NCBI GenBank assembly: GCA_947396885.1
Contig: OX377202.1
Span: forward strand, 33,347,407-33,411,406
Source: Heligmosomoides polygyrus polygyrus
Lineage: Eukaryota > Nematoda > Chromadorea > Rhabditida > Heligmosomidae
Length of the DNA: 64,000 nucleotides
Reading direction: 5' to 3'
Of this stretch, positions 1 through 12,000 are shown piece after piece. How positions within the stretch are numbered: position 1 is the first letter of the stretch; each line of letters starts with the position of its first letter. Both the position numbers and the translations under genes were made by a program. A model generated the notes under the pieces. That model saw only the letters and a program-made list of their open reading frames with translations. It did no database searches and had not been told where the DNA came from.

Positions 1-640
1 GGTACTAGTGCATACCTAATTTCTATGTCCATACCGCTCATAATAGTGCCACATTTTGCGTCGCCGACCCAATTTCGTGTACATGTCATGTTTCAATGTC
101 CTCAATAGACGTGAAGCTTCTGTTTCCACCTGGCATACCAACGAAACTGCAAAAAGCTGTAGACAGGATGACGTTCTTAGCGACGGCAATTTTCTCGGGC
201 ATACTATACATTGGAAACCATGTAGAACCGGGGATTCACTCACCTTCCTCAATATAAGAGAATTAAATGGCTGTCATTTATTTCTCATCACCACGGGATG
301 AACTTTTTTGTTGATCGCCTTTGAACATTGAATAGCTTCATCAAACGGAACATTGAAGTCTTTCCGGCAGGCATCAAACTAGAACAATAAAAAAGGCTGC
401 TGATTTTTATTACACATATTACACATAGGTTTCATAACCTTCATTCGTCTTGTTTCTCTTCTTCGCTTCAATTCGGGAACTACCTGCTTCCCCGGAGGCA
501 CACGATAACTGAGTAACTGCGACATTCTGTGCCTATCATGACACCACATATTGAATGGCAATTCTTATATCTCAACGCCGTCACGATATAACGACCGCTT
601 TCTCTTGTCGTGTCAACAACCAGAACGAGGGAAAATTACC
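1..640 (-). pseudogene. Partial duplicate of the ZC4H2-like gene 3' end, zinc-finger coding part deleted
   Basis: This stretch is a diverged copy of about 45.6-45.1 kb plus 44.35-44.2 kb, in the same minus orientation. Shared blocks include the AATATGTGGTGTCATG stretch upstream of the last exon, the run encoding the basic KKRDD end, the 3' flank with ATGAAACCT, the ACCTTCCTCAATATAAGAG block and a block around 70-210. The join near 470 passes from the upstream flank straight into the final basic codons. All cysteine codons of the last exon are therefore absent, and the piece cannot encode the zinc finger. I infer a segmental or retro-independent duplication followed by deletion. It runs off the left edge, so more of the duplicate may lie outside. 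Confidence 0.6.
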
Positions 641-1847
641 AGCAAGGTAGCTGAGTTGTTGTTCAACGAAGTGTTGCCATCTTCACACCAATTACGCATC
701 TTTTAACTTCCGCACAAACAGTATTCAATTCTCAATAACCTTCTCTGTTTAGCGATTCGAGATTTCTTCTTCTGCGACAACAAGAGACCACTTCTGCATT
801 GGTTAAATTATCAGAGTCGAAGCAATCCAGCTCTCCGCATGAGAACCTTCTTCTGTCTCTATTCGCAATTTCTAGCGTCTCTAGATTGCTAGGACAGCTA
901 GATCATATTGCATCATCCTTTCTGGTGCTTAGCAACGTCGGTCTTTTGTTGTCTAAATTACAACCTTCACTGCACAGTACGCCCATCTAGTGCGTGCACC
1001 TTTCCAAGGCTGCTCTGCTCATTCGTTCTTTGTTGATTTTTAGGTTATCAAATTGGGACGTCCAAAGATTTTTTACCTACAGCTCCTTCTCTGTGGTTGA
1101 ACTTTTTTGCTTGGTGTTATATGTCGTTCGAAAGAAGATGTCTTGCGCAATAAGAATTGGTGTCGCGTTTATTGGCTTGTGCTGATTTTTGTCGAATATC
1201 AACAAAATGCCAAAAAGAGAAAAATCATCTTCAGCAAAAATTCCTTCTCCTTGTTCAGTCTGCCTTGCTCAGTTTTATATGACACTTGAAAGTGGATGTC
1301 TTGTTCTACCAGATTATATGATTTGTTCTTCGCCTGTTCGAATTTTTGCTAATTTTCAGGTCATCAAAATGGATCAGTACCAGGTCGACAAGGATGAGCA
1401 CTTCTGGCACCTCCTTCTTTTTGCTTTCAACCAGGGTTCTAGTGCGGCTAAGGCACTAGAACCCTGGTTAACCGCACGAACGCCATTTTTCATCGCCTGT
1501 TACAGTTCTTTGCAAAAATCGTTGAATATGTCCGCGTGATGTGTATTGACATTTCTAAACTCCTATTGTTCTCTTCTTATAATGTCTTAGGGATACTATT
1601 TAACTGCCAGCAAAGAAAAAGTTGGCGCCACTTAGATTTGCATAGATAAACTCAGCGGAATGAAGTTGGCACTTTTACAGTCAATGCAAAGACACAATGA
1701 CGCCCTAATTACTCTCCACATGTGAGAGAATTACTCTCCTGTGACCTACATCAATGCAGCTCTGTGACACTTTCTCACTGCAACCTTTGACGTTGTTAGC
1801 TATAACTAGTACTACTGTCTTGATCCTGAAGTCGTGCATGCATACGA
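641..1847. other. No gene seen; AT-rich spacer with an internal duplication and a hairpin
   Basis: Several open frames exist but none has a recognisable domain. The blocks around 1035-1150 and 1340-1400 resemble each other (TTTTTGTTGATTTTTAGG against TTTTTGCTAATTTTCAGG, each followed by a TCAAA(A/T)TGG stretch), which suggests an old tandem duplication. A 20-base direct repeat (GAAGTCGTGCATGCATACGA) is doubled at about 1831-1868 just before the chemoreceptor exon. Confidence 0.4.
1429..1469. repeat. Perfect palindrome, 17-bp arms, 7-nt spacer
   Basis: Bases 1429-1445 are exactly complementary to 1453-1469, with spacer GGCTAAG. It is not inside a recognised transposon. It belongs to the set of short-spacer palindromes also seen at 10622, 15208, 26673, 36035 and 44371. 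Confidence 0.85.
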
Positions 1848-1895
1848 ATGAAGTCGTGCATGCATACGAGTAGCTCTATCAATAGTGTTCAGGTT

Positions 1896-3011
1896 ATGGA
1901 CACAGATGATATCCAGTCGGACTCAGGAGTGACCACGCTTTACACTGTGTTTTGCGGCATAGAAATGGCGGCGCACCTATTGGGATTCGTGGTCACCTCG
2001 GTATTCCTCACTGTATTCTGCAAAATTCGTTCTATCCATCCCAATCTGATATTTGTGTTCAGCAGCTTCTTGATTTCAAGCGCTATTTCATCAGTCTTTA
2101 GAATTGTCTACATAGTGCAGATTCTTTCAATAACAATTCATGTGCCACCAGCATCAGTAGAGGTCGTCAGACTTCTGCGCATCGGAGCAGTGTACGCTGG
2201 TAAGTAGTAAAAAAAATCCTGTTACAACTACGTGTCATCAGACGTTTTTAAATTTAAATTTTAATTATTTCTTTTTTACTTTGCCGGTCATCATTCTTCG
2301 TGTATGCATAATGACGAACCCTCCCTCCTTGTGATATAAAGAGTGAATCTCGCATGCAACACCGATTTGTAGATTGCAGTTAGACTCCAAACTCATATGA
2401 CAAACTCATCGTGAATGTACATTGAAAGCATATTTTGCATAAGTCGCTGCCAATTATGCATGCGCCTATACGGGCGCAGTGGTGTGCTACCCCGCCCTTT
2501 AATGTCTGCGTCTCCACTATCTCGTAAGGCAGCCACTGGACTCTCGAGCAAGCTGGGGGTTGGGGGTGGGCGGGCCAGGGCACGATGGGGTAGCACGCTC
2601 AACCCCTGGATATACGTAGCGAACACAAGGAGCAGCAACATGCTGACAAATATCAGCGCTTTTGAGGAAATCGCTGCACCAATTTGCAATTTGGTGGTCC
2701 TGTGTGAAGCATTTCTTTACGCAATTTATTTGGTTTGGAGACGCTTCCCTGTCGATTGCGCAACAGGCCAGCTGCAAGCTCTAATTCTCAGCACAAGAAA
2801 GCGAGGATGTGAAACTCGAGGCACGTCGCAATCATATGACTGACGGCAACATTCATCAAATGTTGAATTTTTCGTTCATACTAATCTCACATTTTAAGTT
2901 GCTCTTCACCTCCCACTGCTGGCGTTTGAACGTCTGATTGCCAGTAAACGCTCGAGGTCTTATGAGAACGAAAGAAATTATGTGGTCCTGTCGATCTCTA
3001 TTTTGATTATG
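1896..3011 (+). CDS. Sre-like receptor, exons 1 and 2
   Basis: Exon 1 runs from ATG at 1896 (an in-frame ATG at 1848 is also possible) to 2199, followed by donor GTAAGT. It encodes two hydrophobic segments separated by the KIRSIHPN loop, typical of TM1-TM2. Exon 2 is 2899-3011, bounded by acceptor ATTTTAAG and donor GTGAGT. Joining the phase-1 end of exon 1 to exon 2 gives VALHLPLLAFERLIAS, the hallmark Sre/Sra motif after TM3, then SYENERNYVVL. The intron between them (2200-2898) has no gene; it contains an imperfect inverted repeat, GTGTGCTACCCCGCCC at about 2479 against GATGGGGTAGCACGC at about 2584. Confidence 0.75.
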
Positions 3012-6000
3012 GTGAGTCCTGACCAAGCTGTAAGATATGTTATAGTTTCAGTTGAGAGCTTGAGTCATCTGACGGCATAGAAATATTGTTTCGGGGGCAA
3101 AAAATAGGGTTACTGTTAGAAGGTGTGGAACGTCAAGACTGCATTGGCTATTTAATTGAACACTTTTACCTATACTCACTGAACATTGTGTTGTCCCTAG
3201 GTTTACTTCTTGCAAGGCTGTCAATAACAAAAATTTGATTTCTAGATTAAACCAGAGTAGCTTACTCTAAAGAACAGACTGGGCAAGATAGTAGAAAAGC
3301 GTTCCCGATTACACAGCTGTATGATATTATAGAAAGCGAACTATGCACCTTCAAAAGGTCCATTGGCAAGAAGCTGGATTTTTTGTGATCTGTAGGGCCA
3401 TATTGTTGCTTTATAGTTCACGTAAAGTCTTTTATTTAATTATTCTATTTGGCCAACATAAACAACGACACACATACGGCAAAGAAGGAAGATTTAGATA
3501 GTAATTGGCACTCAGCAAAAAGAAAAGTTGCTGAGAAGGAAACTAGGAAGAGAAGGGAAAAAGTGAGAAAATGGAGAAAAGGAAGAAGGATGCCTGCTGC
3601 GAGATTGCACGCATGAGTGAGTCGTGACGGACAAGGTGTCGGCATTAGTAAAACTGCCAGTGAAGCCTTGGCGGAGCTGAACATGGGGATGTACATCAGC
3701 AGATGCCTTCTACCAATAACTGTTTAAACTGTTTGTAAATTCGATCAGCCTCAACCCTGTTCCACGCTTTTCTTTGAGGAAAGGACTAGCTATTTCACTT
3801 AGTTTAACATTAGTGACAGACACGACGCGACTAGTCAACCATTTTCTGTTCTTTACTCTAGTGATCTTCTTTTAGCATTCAATAAGAACCTTTTTCCTGA
3901 CATCTCAACTTTAACTTGTAGTCGGTCAGCCAGAATTCCTAGCGTGGCCTTCAACAGCCCATCTGATTAGTCGTTTCTGAAAGACAACTTCCACATTTAA
4001 TACTGCTCTTTACTGAAAGTGCTAAGGGATGAATGAGGGTGTTCAAAAGTTTTTGGCTCCGGCGACGAAATAAAGCACATCGTTTTTCCAAAAGGTTTTT
4101 GTTTTATTTCTTATACTTCTTAATAGTACCAGGCTGTCCAATAATTCTTGTCCGAAAATTTCACCATTTTAATTTTTTTCAACATTATTGAAAGACAAGT
4201 CTAATCAACAATATAATCACCACAGTTATCCACAACAGTGGCCCATCGATTGGGCAGGTCGCCGATGCCCTTCGCCCAGAACTCCGGGGGCTGCGACTCG
4301 AAGAAGTCCGCGATGTCGGATTTGAGGTTGTCGTAGTTGGTGAATTTTCTTCCGGACAAATGGTGCTTCAGCGGGCGGAACAAGTGGTAGTCGGGGGGGG
4401 GGGGAGGGGGGCGAGGTCCGGGGAATACGGCGGATGGGCAACCGTCTCCCAGCCGAGCGTCGCCAACTTTTGCTGGGTCTCCTTCGCCACGTGGGGGCGC
4501 GCGTTGTCGTGCAGCAGGTGGACCGAGGCCCGTCGGGGATGCTTTTCTCGGAAGGCGGCGGCTAGCTTCTCGAGCTGATCGGTGTAGATGGAGGCGGTGA
4601 CCGTCCTGCCTTGCGGGAGCAGCTCGAAGTACAGCATGCCCTTGGAGTCCCACCAGCAGCAGAGCATGATCTTCAGCGGGTGCAGGTCGGCTTTTGGCGT
4701 CGTCGACGGCTCTTCTCCGCGTGAGATCCTGACGGCACGGCGGGCGACGTTGTGGTAGAGGACCCAGCTCTCATTCCCAATGACCAGGTCCTCGAGAAAC
4801 TCCTTGCGATGCGACGACACTCGTAGTACACGAACGTACGAATTCGACCTTGGTCCATTTTAGCTTGTACTGGTAGCTAGACGCGGCGACTGCGCCTTAT
4901 ATACCCCTAGAGTGGAACTCTGGAGAACCTTCTAGAAGGTTTTTACACTTGCCTGATATTATAACACTTCTAAGGAAAATTATCGAATTTTGAAAATTTT
5001 CGGACAGGAATTATTGGACAGCCTGGTAGAAATATTTACTTATTTATTTCTTATTTTATTTACTCATTTATTCAAAGCAATCTAAGGCGTGTGGCGTTGC
5101 CGCGACGTTCCTACATAGTGGGAGTTGCTGCACAATAGCAGTAGTGCTCTTGTAACTACATTGCGAGAACAAGAAATATAAAATGATGTTAAAAGGTGCC
5201 ATCGAAATCCTTAGCGGCATAGATGAACGACGAGGAAAACGACCAGTCACTAGCCTAAGGCGCGATCCACTAAGGAAGCCCGACAACTGTGCGTCCACCT
5301 GCAGCAGAAACACACTCGCTCTCAAAAGAAGAAAAGGCCCAAGACTCCCTAGGCCACCGACCCTTAACACTCTTGAAGGGCTCTGCCATTAACCAGATTC
5401 TCGCGCCTTGTCAGTCTCACTTGGGCGCGTTTGCCATTATCTATATTGATCCCTAGCCTACGAATCGCCTGTCTTACTTGGGGCGCGTTTTTTGTCAGCC
5501 CTGCGTTTCAGGGGTCTGCCTTGATTTGGTGCGTTACTGTTCCGCATCCATTCTAACACGGGGAAGTCGATATCCTCATCGACCGTTCGGACACCAAATC
5601 CGGCCGATCTTACCTGCCACCGACTGTACCGTCCGTATGAAGTTCGATGCTGCTTTTCAGCTCCAACCGTCCCCATCCGCGCAAAAAGCGCCCGCAGTGG
5701 AAATCCACTGATATCGCCCAATGTAACGTTTGCGAAGCACTGGTCAATGCTTTCCATTTGGAGATGTCTTTTGTTCCAAATGCACGAGATTACAGCTCTT
5801 TTGAAAGGAGATATGCTAATCGTACATCTTTTCACTCGCGGTTTCCTTCGCTTTCGTCCCCTAGTGCGCTCTGTGTCGACCCTGTCACCCGGTATTTCCT
5901 TGGGGACACTACCGTTATCACTTTTTACACATCTTACTGACACCAGACTCTTACGTTAATTCAGATGGGGGGACGTGCAAAAAGCGCACTACTGCTACGT

Positions 6001-9000
6001 TTTCCTGACCAGTCTGAAGCGCTTTTCGTACATTGTCCTTCCCATTTCCTTTCGATATTAATACCTCAACCCCTATCCTACTCAGGGCATTGGTTCCAAT
6101 GATTATCTCGTTATCTCTTGCTCTTTTTATATGAATCTAGTACCTCTGCATAACTCCACTTCAATACGCACCGCCCCAAAAAAATTCACTCTATTATTGA
6201 AGGTATCAAAAAGCGCTTTCGACTGTGCCTTTTTAATCACCTCTAACGAACCTACGTCGTAGCCGTCTGGCCTTCTTTTTGTGCCTTGGCTAGAGTTTCA
6301 ACATAGATTACACATATCATAGAGCCAGTATCGAGCAGCGCCGGGCTTGTGCTTCCCAAAAGGCTTAATTGCGCTACCAACCGATCTCCTACCAGCTCAT
6401 CTTCTTTCACTTTGTGGTCCTTTACACTCCCAAGCTCTGCACCTGCTCACTTATACTTGCGATAGTTTCCTTCCCTAACTCCTGGCTTTCCTGCCTATAC
6501 TGATTTACTTTCGACCCCTTCTAGGGACATCCTCAACCTATATGGCCGTATTTGCCACAGTTGTAGCACTTCCGCTTCTCTCCCGTTCCCAGCCTAGACT
6601 CCATTCTCTCTCTACGAAGCCCTTGGAGTTTGTCAACTTCGAGTCTAGGGCCATTACGGGGACATCCTCCTCCTCGTCCTCTTCCGAAGCACGCATCTTT
6701 GGATTTTCCTATTCGAATTCTCTCTTATCGTTTCTGCATGTCCCACGTTTAGGTACTGTCAGCTCTCCCTTTCGAACTCGGTGGGCCGGCTCTCATACTT
6801 GAAAACATGAGCTTAGACTGCTCTATGCTTAGAGCTAGCTGCTTGATCTCTTACGCTTTACGCGGCTTTATCCTATGAAGGGCACCCACTACAGTAACGG
6901 ACGCGTCTTTTAAATAGACGCCGCAAAAACCATGATTTTGCGGTTTTTGCGTCTTTTTGATATAACTCGCCTAAAATTGGTTTATTTCAAACATTAAGGA
7001 AATACTTGAGCTTAGGAGCTCGAGCTCTACCGTTTGGTATGCACTGTTCATATGGAGCCATAAAAATGTTCGAAACTGAAAACTTGCGCTCCATTATGAA
7101 GGGCGGTTATGGATGAGTTGTCGGTCGCAAGCCGTCGAGAGCGGATGCGCGCTCACAATCCCTCTAGTTTGAGGTTTTTTCAAAAACGGTTGCATCTGTT
7201 AGATTCGTCTCTTCGAGATCTATACAAACATGTGCCGCCACTTATTTCGCGCCGATTCGGCACCAGGGATGGGCGGAATTTCTGTTTTCTGGGAAAATTG
7301 CCAAAAATTAGCCAGAAAATACAAAATAGAGCTACAAACAAAATTATATCATGGAAATCCTGTTCAAAGTTTCTAAAAGTATAACAGAAGCATGAGCTTC
7401 ATTCCAAATTAGAGTTTCTAGGGTATATTAAATGGTAAGCATGTGGCGTTTTTAGATGTGCTCATGTAGTAATTGCGCCATATACTCATGAACTAAGCCG
7501 CTTGATTGATTGTGTGAGTGCTGCTGACAAGGAGTCCCTTCATAGAACATTTCCTGACTTCCTAATTTGGTTCGTATTCTTTTCGATATTAACATTAGTT
7601 TGGACTAATTACGATCACAAAGCTATAATACTAGTTTTATGAGGGGCATTTAATTATGTATTAACTAATCACTTGTCCTAGAGTTACCATGGGCCGGATT
7701 ATTCTCCATCTCCGGTTTAAAAATCGAAATTTATTGGCCAGTCATCCCAAATGAACGCTTTCTACAGAGCCTTTGACAAAGTTGCTTTTCTAACTCTGAA
7801 CATTCCTCAGCTTTCATTTGTCAAAAATTAGAGACAGAAAAGTTTTAGTTAGCTTTGATTTTGCTTATATAGGCTATACAGTAGTGATACTGGAATCACC
7901 TGTATCATCTGTCGTCCCATTGATCATCGAGTTGTTCAAGTTGGCACAGGCAGTGTCTCTACACGTACTGTCGCGTGCAAGTGTGCACCAATGGATCCTC
8001 CTCGCTCGAGGGACACAAAGAGCGTCATATCGGTCGTTCAGGACTCCGAAGAAGTTCGACCAGCCTGTTGGTGGGCGCCTTGGTGTTCTCATGACATCAA
8101 ACGAAATCCAGTCGGTGACGGTTCTCTTCCAGCGGGTATCTGCGACGCGCATTACGTGGTCGGCCCTCCTAATTTTCGACGACATGGTCCATGCGACAGC
8201 GTCTCTGATCTTCGAACGTCGATGAAGCTCGGAACTTCGGAGGCCATCTCTCGCGTGAGTCGTGTCACTCCGAGCATCGTCCTCTCGATTCCACACTGCG
8301 CGACGCTGATTGCGTGTTCATCCTGCTTTCGTATGGCCCAGGTTTCTGAGGAGTGTACTAGTGCAGGAAGAACAATGGAGTCGAAAAGGCGAGCACGGTT
8401 TCGATGACTGCTCCAGTTTTGACAGTGTCGAATGCCTTCTTCAGGTCGATGAAGGCAAGGTACAAGGGCAGCTTGTACTCCCACACTTCTATGAGCTTCG
8501 TGACGGTATGTATGTGGTTGACCGTGTTGAATCTTCTCCGAAATCCTGCTCGTTCGCATGGCTGTAAAAGACTGCCGATAGCATCCAGATCGAGCGAAAT
8601 TGTCCATGTTGTGCACGTCTCCCTTCTGTACAGCAAGAAGGCTCCGCTGTTCTCCCATTGAGATGTAGATATGAGGCAAAAAATTAATATGATGGAGAGG
8701 GTATATGCTTGACCCTATTCTATATAATAGTTTCTTCGCATTTATGAAAGCACTTTCACACGAAAACTGCTGTGCGGACAGCCTCATCAGTCGCATTGGA
8801 CTGTGAAATATCAAGTCACAACGTATTTATTCTGTTAGGGAGTAACTAGGTGCTTCAAAGTGCATTGGTGAGTTGGAAACTCTCAGTTACGCGGTAATTA
8901 CTAATTGTTTCCCCTCATGAGGCTTCACTATATTCGATACTCCGAAAGGCCATTTTCTTACTAGTTGCACCATTAGCTGAGGTATTGGCTGTGAAACGGA

Positions 9001-12000
9001 GCTGATGAATATTGTTGATCTTTCAAATGTCAAGATTCCTAGGATTTATCGGTCAAGATCTACAATTTGCTGATTGAATTGAATTTGGCGGGTACTAAAG
9101 ACTTTTGAAAACGCTTGCAAGTTAAAACGCTGGTCCAAGACTACATTTCTTGTCATAGAAAAGCATTTTCTACTAGAACAATGGATCTTTGGATAGAATA
9201 ATTAGGTCGTAGATAATTTCGAAACTTTCTGTTTTCTGATTTTCTGTTTTCTGGCACTTTTGGCTTTTCTGTTTTCTGATTTCTTTCTGTTTTCTGACGA
9301 AAGCGATTTTCTGTTTTCTGGGAAAATGTTAAAATTTTCCGCCCATCCCTGTTCGGCACCAGAAGAGACTGTCCGCGCTCTAGCCTTTCGCAACAGGGTT
9401 CTATAGTGACGATATCGCCGCTCGCCGCAAAAGGTGTGGGCCTTCACAGGATTCTTTGTACACCATCCCCTGCCACTGATGTACCAGTTACGAACCCTTC
9501 CTTACCTTGAATCGGAGACACTCCTCCTTTGTGCACTCTCTGCAGGGCCAGCACCTCGTCCTTTACCTGAAATACATCGGTATTCAGGATTTCACAAACT
9601 TCCAACATCACTTCCCCGTCATGCTCCATAGTTCTTACATGCTCTCTCCACTCCTCCACACTCCACCTCTTTGTACAAGAACATTCTCTACCTCTCGTAT
9701 CAATTCTTAGGTACTTTATACTCCCACTGAGTTAGTACCTTCTCTACCCTTCCTATTCCTCCTAGAACTCTTAACTTCGGTTTTTTTCTCCTTAGCCGTT
9801 CGAGATTCAAAAAGAAATTCACTGACCTTCTTTTGGAGATCTCTTTTCACTTTTATACATATCTTCCACACCGCACTCTTATGTGCCTCGTACCTCAACT
9901 GGATAATCACCTGACCCATCGGGTCTGCGTTCTTCCGCATAAATGGGCACCTGCTTGGCCTACTTCCGCCTGGCATGCCACAGTCAAGAGAGTCCTTGCC
10001 TCCTCACCACTGTACCACCGGCTTACCCACACATTTACGGCTTCCTTTCTTTGCATAACCTTTCCACTCACAGGCCGTTCGGAGTGGCGCACACATATCA
10101 AAGCGAAAACCGACAATGAAACCGTATACTGATAGCGATTGATAACGACCGGGATGGCTGCGAGCCGCAGCTATCGTGTCGAAACATGGCTTCAATAACT
10201 CACACCAATAGCACACGAGAGTGAAAGAATCGAAACAACACTAAAACCTATGAACAATACAAGAGATGAAGTTGACCTTGTCGACACTCCGCCGGCACAG
10301 TTTTACTGCGGCCACATCCTGTCGATCTCCTTCTGGACTCGCGTTACTCGCTCGCTCGGCTCTCTTGTCCGGCACAGGACATAGCGCTTTGTGATGTCCT
10401 CTGTCTTCGGGTATAAGGTCCTCCACAATCGTTCCTTCTATTTTTTGCAGTATCAGCAGAGACGTTTTGTCCTGAATCTGCAACGCTCCGCTGGACAGTT
10501 CTCCAAGCAGGAACGGCATATTCCTTTTTCATCGCTATGGCAAATCGCTCGTCGCCACCGATCACAACTGGATAAGAGTCGGAACAGTGACGAGCGACGG
10601 CCATGCAGAAGATACACTGCACCATCAGAGATTCTGATATGGTAGATGATACACCGTGCCATCTACCATATCAGAATCTCTGATGGCCCGATATGGGAAC
10701 TCGTGTAGGATTTCTCGTAGAGCTTCTGCCTAGGCTTGCAGATGATGATCGCTTCTGTCAGCTATATCCAGGCGAGGTTGTTATCGTCCTGACGATGTTG
10801 TTCGGGATGTCGCACTTGTATTGTAGGACGATAGCCGCTAGGTGCTTGATGCTCATTCTGATGGTTTGCTGGAGGCTGTAGGTGTGGTAGCTGACGAGCA
10901 GCTTGCTCTTCCTGTTCCCTTCGCTCTGCAGGAACATCATTCTCTACTTCCATGCGGTCAATATTCGCTTGTCCTGTTCTTGCTCCTAAACTTCAAAGCC
11001 AATATTATTGCCTTGAACTTTATCCAACATGCGGTCAAAGTATTCTTCGTCGCTCACCAGATCAGGCATAGGTGATTCCACTATTGCGGTCCTATCTGTC
11101 TTCTTGGAGAGGTTGACCGTAACCTCTATGCCACAGTCTGAGGTGTTCTGCGTGGTTTGCTCTGTCAACGAATTGATCGTGTCCTTCATACGTTTCAACT
11201 TTAATTCCTGATCTTTCAACTTGTTTCGGAGCTGTCTAATTTCATTCTGGGAGCACTGATCGTCCTTGGTCATGTCTTTGCGAAGGATCTGCAACAGCTG
11301 GCGTACTTCTTGCTCAGGATAGTATGTCGTCTTGAAACGGTGAAAACCTCTTTCCGCTCTTCGGTGTTCTCTTTCTAGCTCGTTGATCAGCTCCTCAAGT
11401 TGGCCTAGATTATCGTGCACGAACTGGAACATATCGTCGGGCTTGAAGTTGAACTTGTGTGGTTTGTTGTGTCATGCATGCAGATGGATCGAGTTTAGCC
11501 TGCCATTCTCCACCTGTTGTTCGAATATCCGTTCCGTGAGAAGATACCGGGTCACCAATTTGATCATCTTCTCCTTAGTCAGCTCTCCAGTTCGCAGACA
11601 TAGATTAAGTAGGAGAACTCGTTCATCTGGTGCCTCTAAGGGGAAAGCTTCATCTCATTTAAGGTGCTGCCAGTGTAGCGGCAACATCGGCTTGCTGGTG
11701 AAGAGCGTGAAGCGTCATCTCGAGGTCATTTTCGAAGCAACTTGCAGTTTGGTACTTCGCCTTCGTACGTAACCGAGATCGTTGTTTATGAGTCGCGAGT
11801 CGATGCTGAAATTAGATGCTTTAAGAGAAAATGTTTTAACGATTACTGGTATCCTACTGCTTATTTTTACTTGTTTTGAGGACCGTTCCTTATATGATCT
11901 TTTTTGAATTGTGCGAGGTCTTTTGCAGACAAGGATTATATTTGCACGAAAAAACCTGTTTACTGGAGTAAGCAGGACAGAGATTACCGTATAAATTGTC

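Larger units (their letters stand above)
5458..10110 (-). pseudogene. Gag-protease retroelement remnant with CCHC knuckle, interrupted by a hAT-like insertion
   Basis: Read on the minus strand, the order is a basic and charged Gag-like region (about 10.1-9.4 kb), then after the inserted element (7264-9351) more Gag, a CCHC knuckle CYNCGKYGHI at 6541-6573 (with a stop inside the knuckle spacing), a retropepsin active site LLDTGSM at about 6320-6340, the protease C-terminal mark IIIGTNALSRIGVE at about 6100, and a basic 161-codon tail at 5458-5943 that I do not recognise. No reverse transcriptase, RNase H or integrase is visible in it. It is broken by several stops and frameshifts. It may be a gag-protease-only non-autonomous element or a deletion derivative of a gypsy-like element. 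Confidence 0.55.

Noticed and set aside
9225..9340. TTTTCTG repeats as a CRISPR-like or satellite array
   Set aside because: The units are short, irregular and without unique spacers; they are sub-terminal repeats of the hAT-like element.
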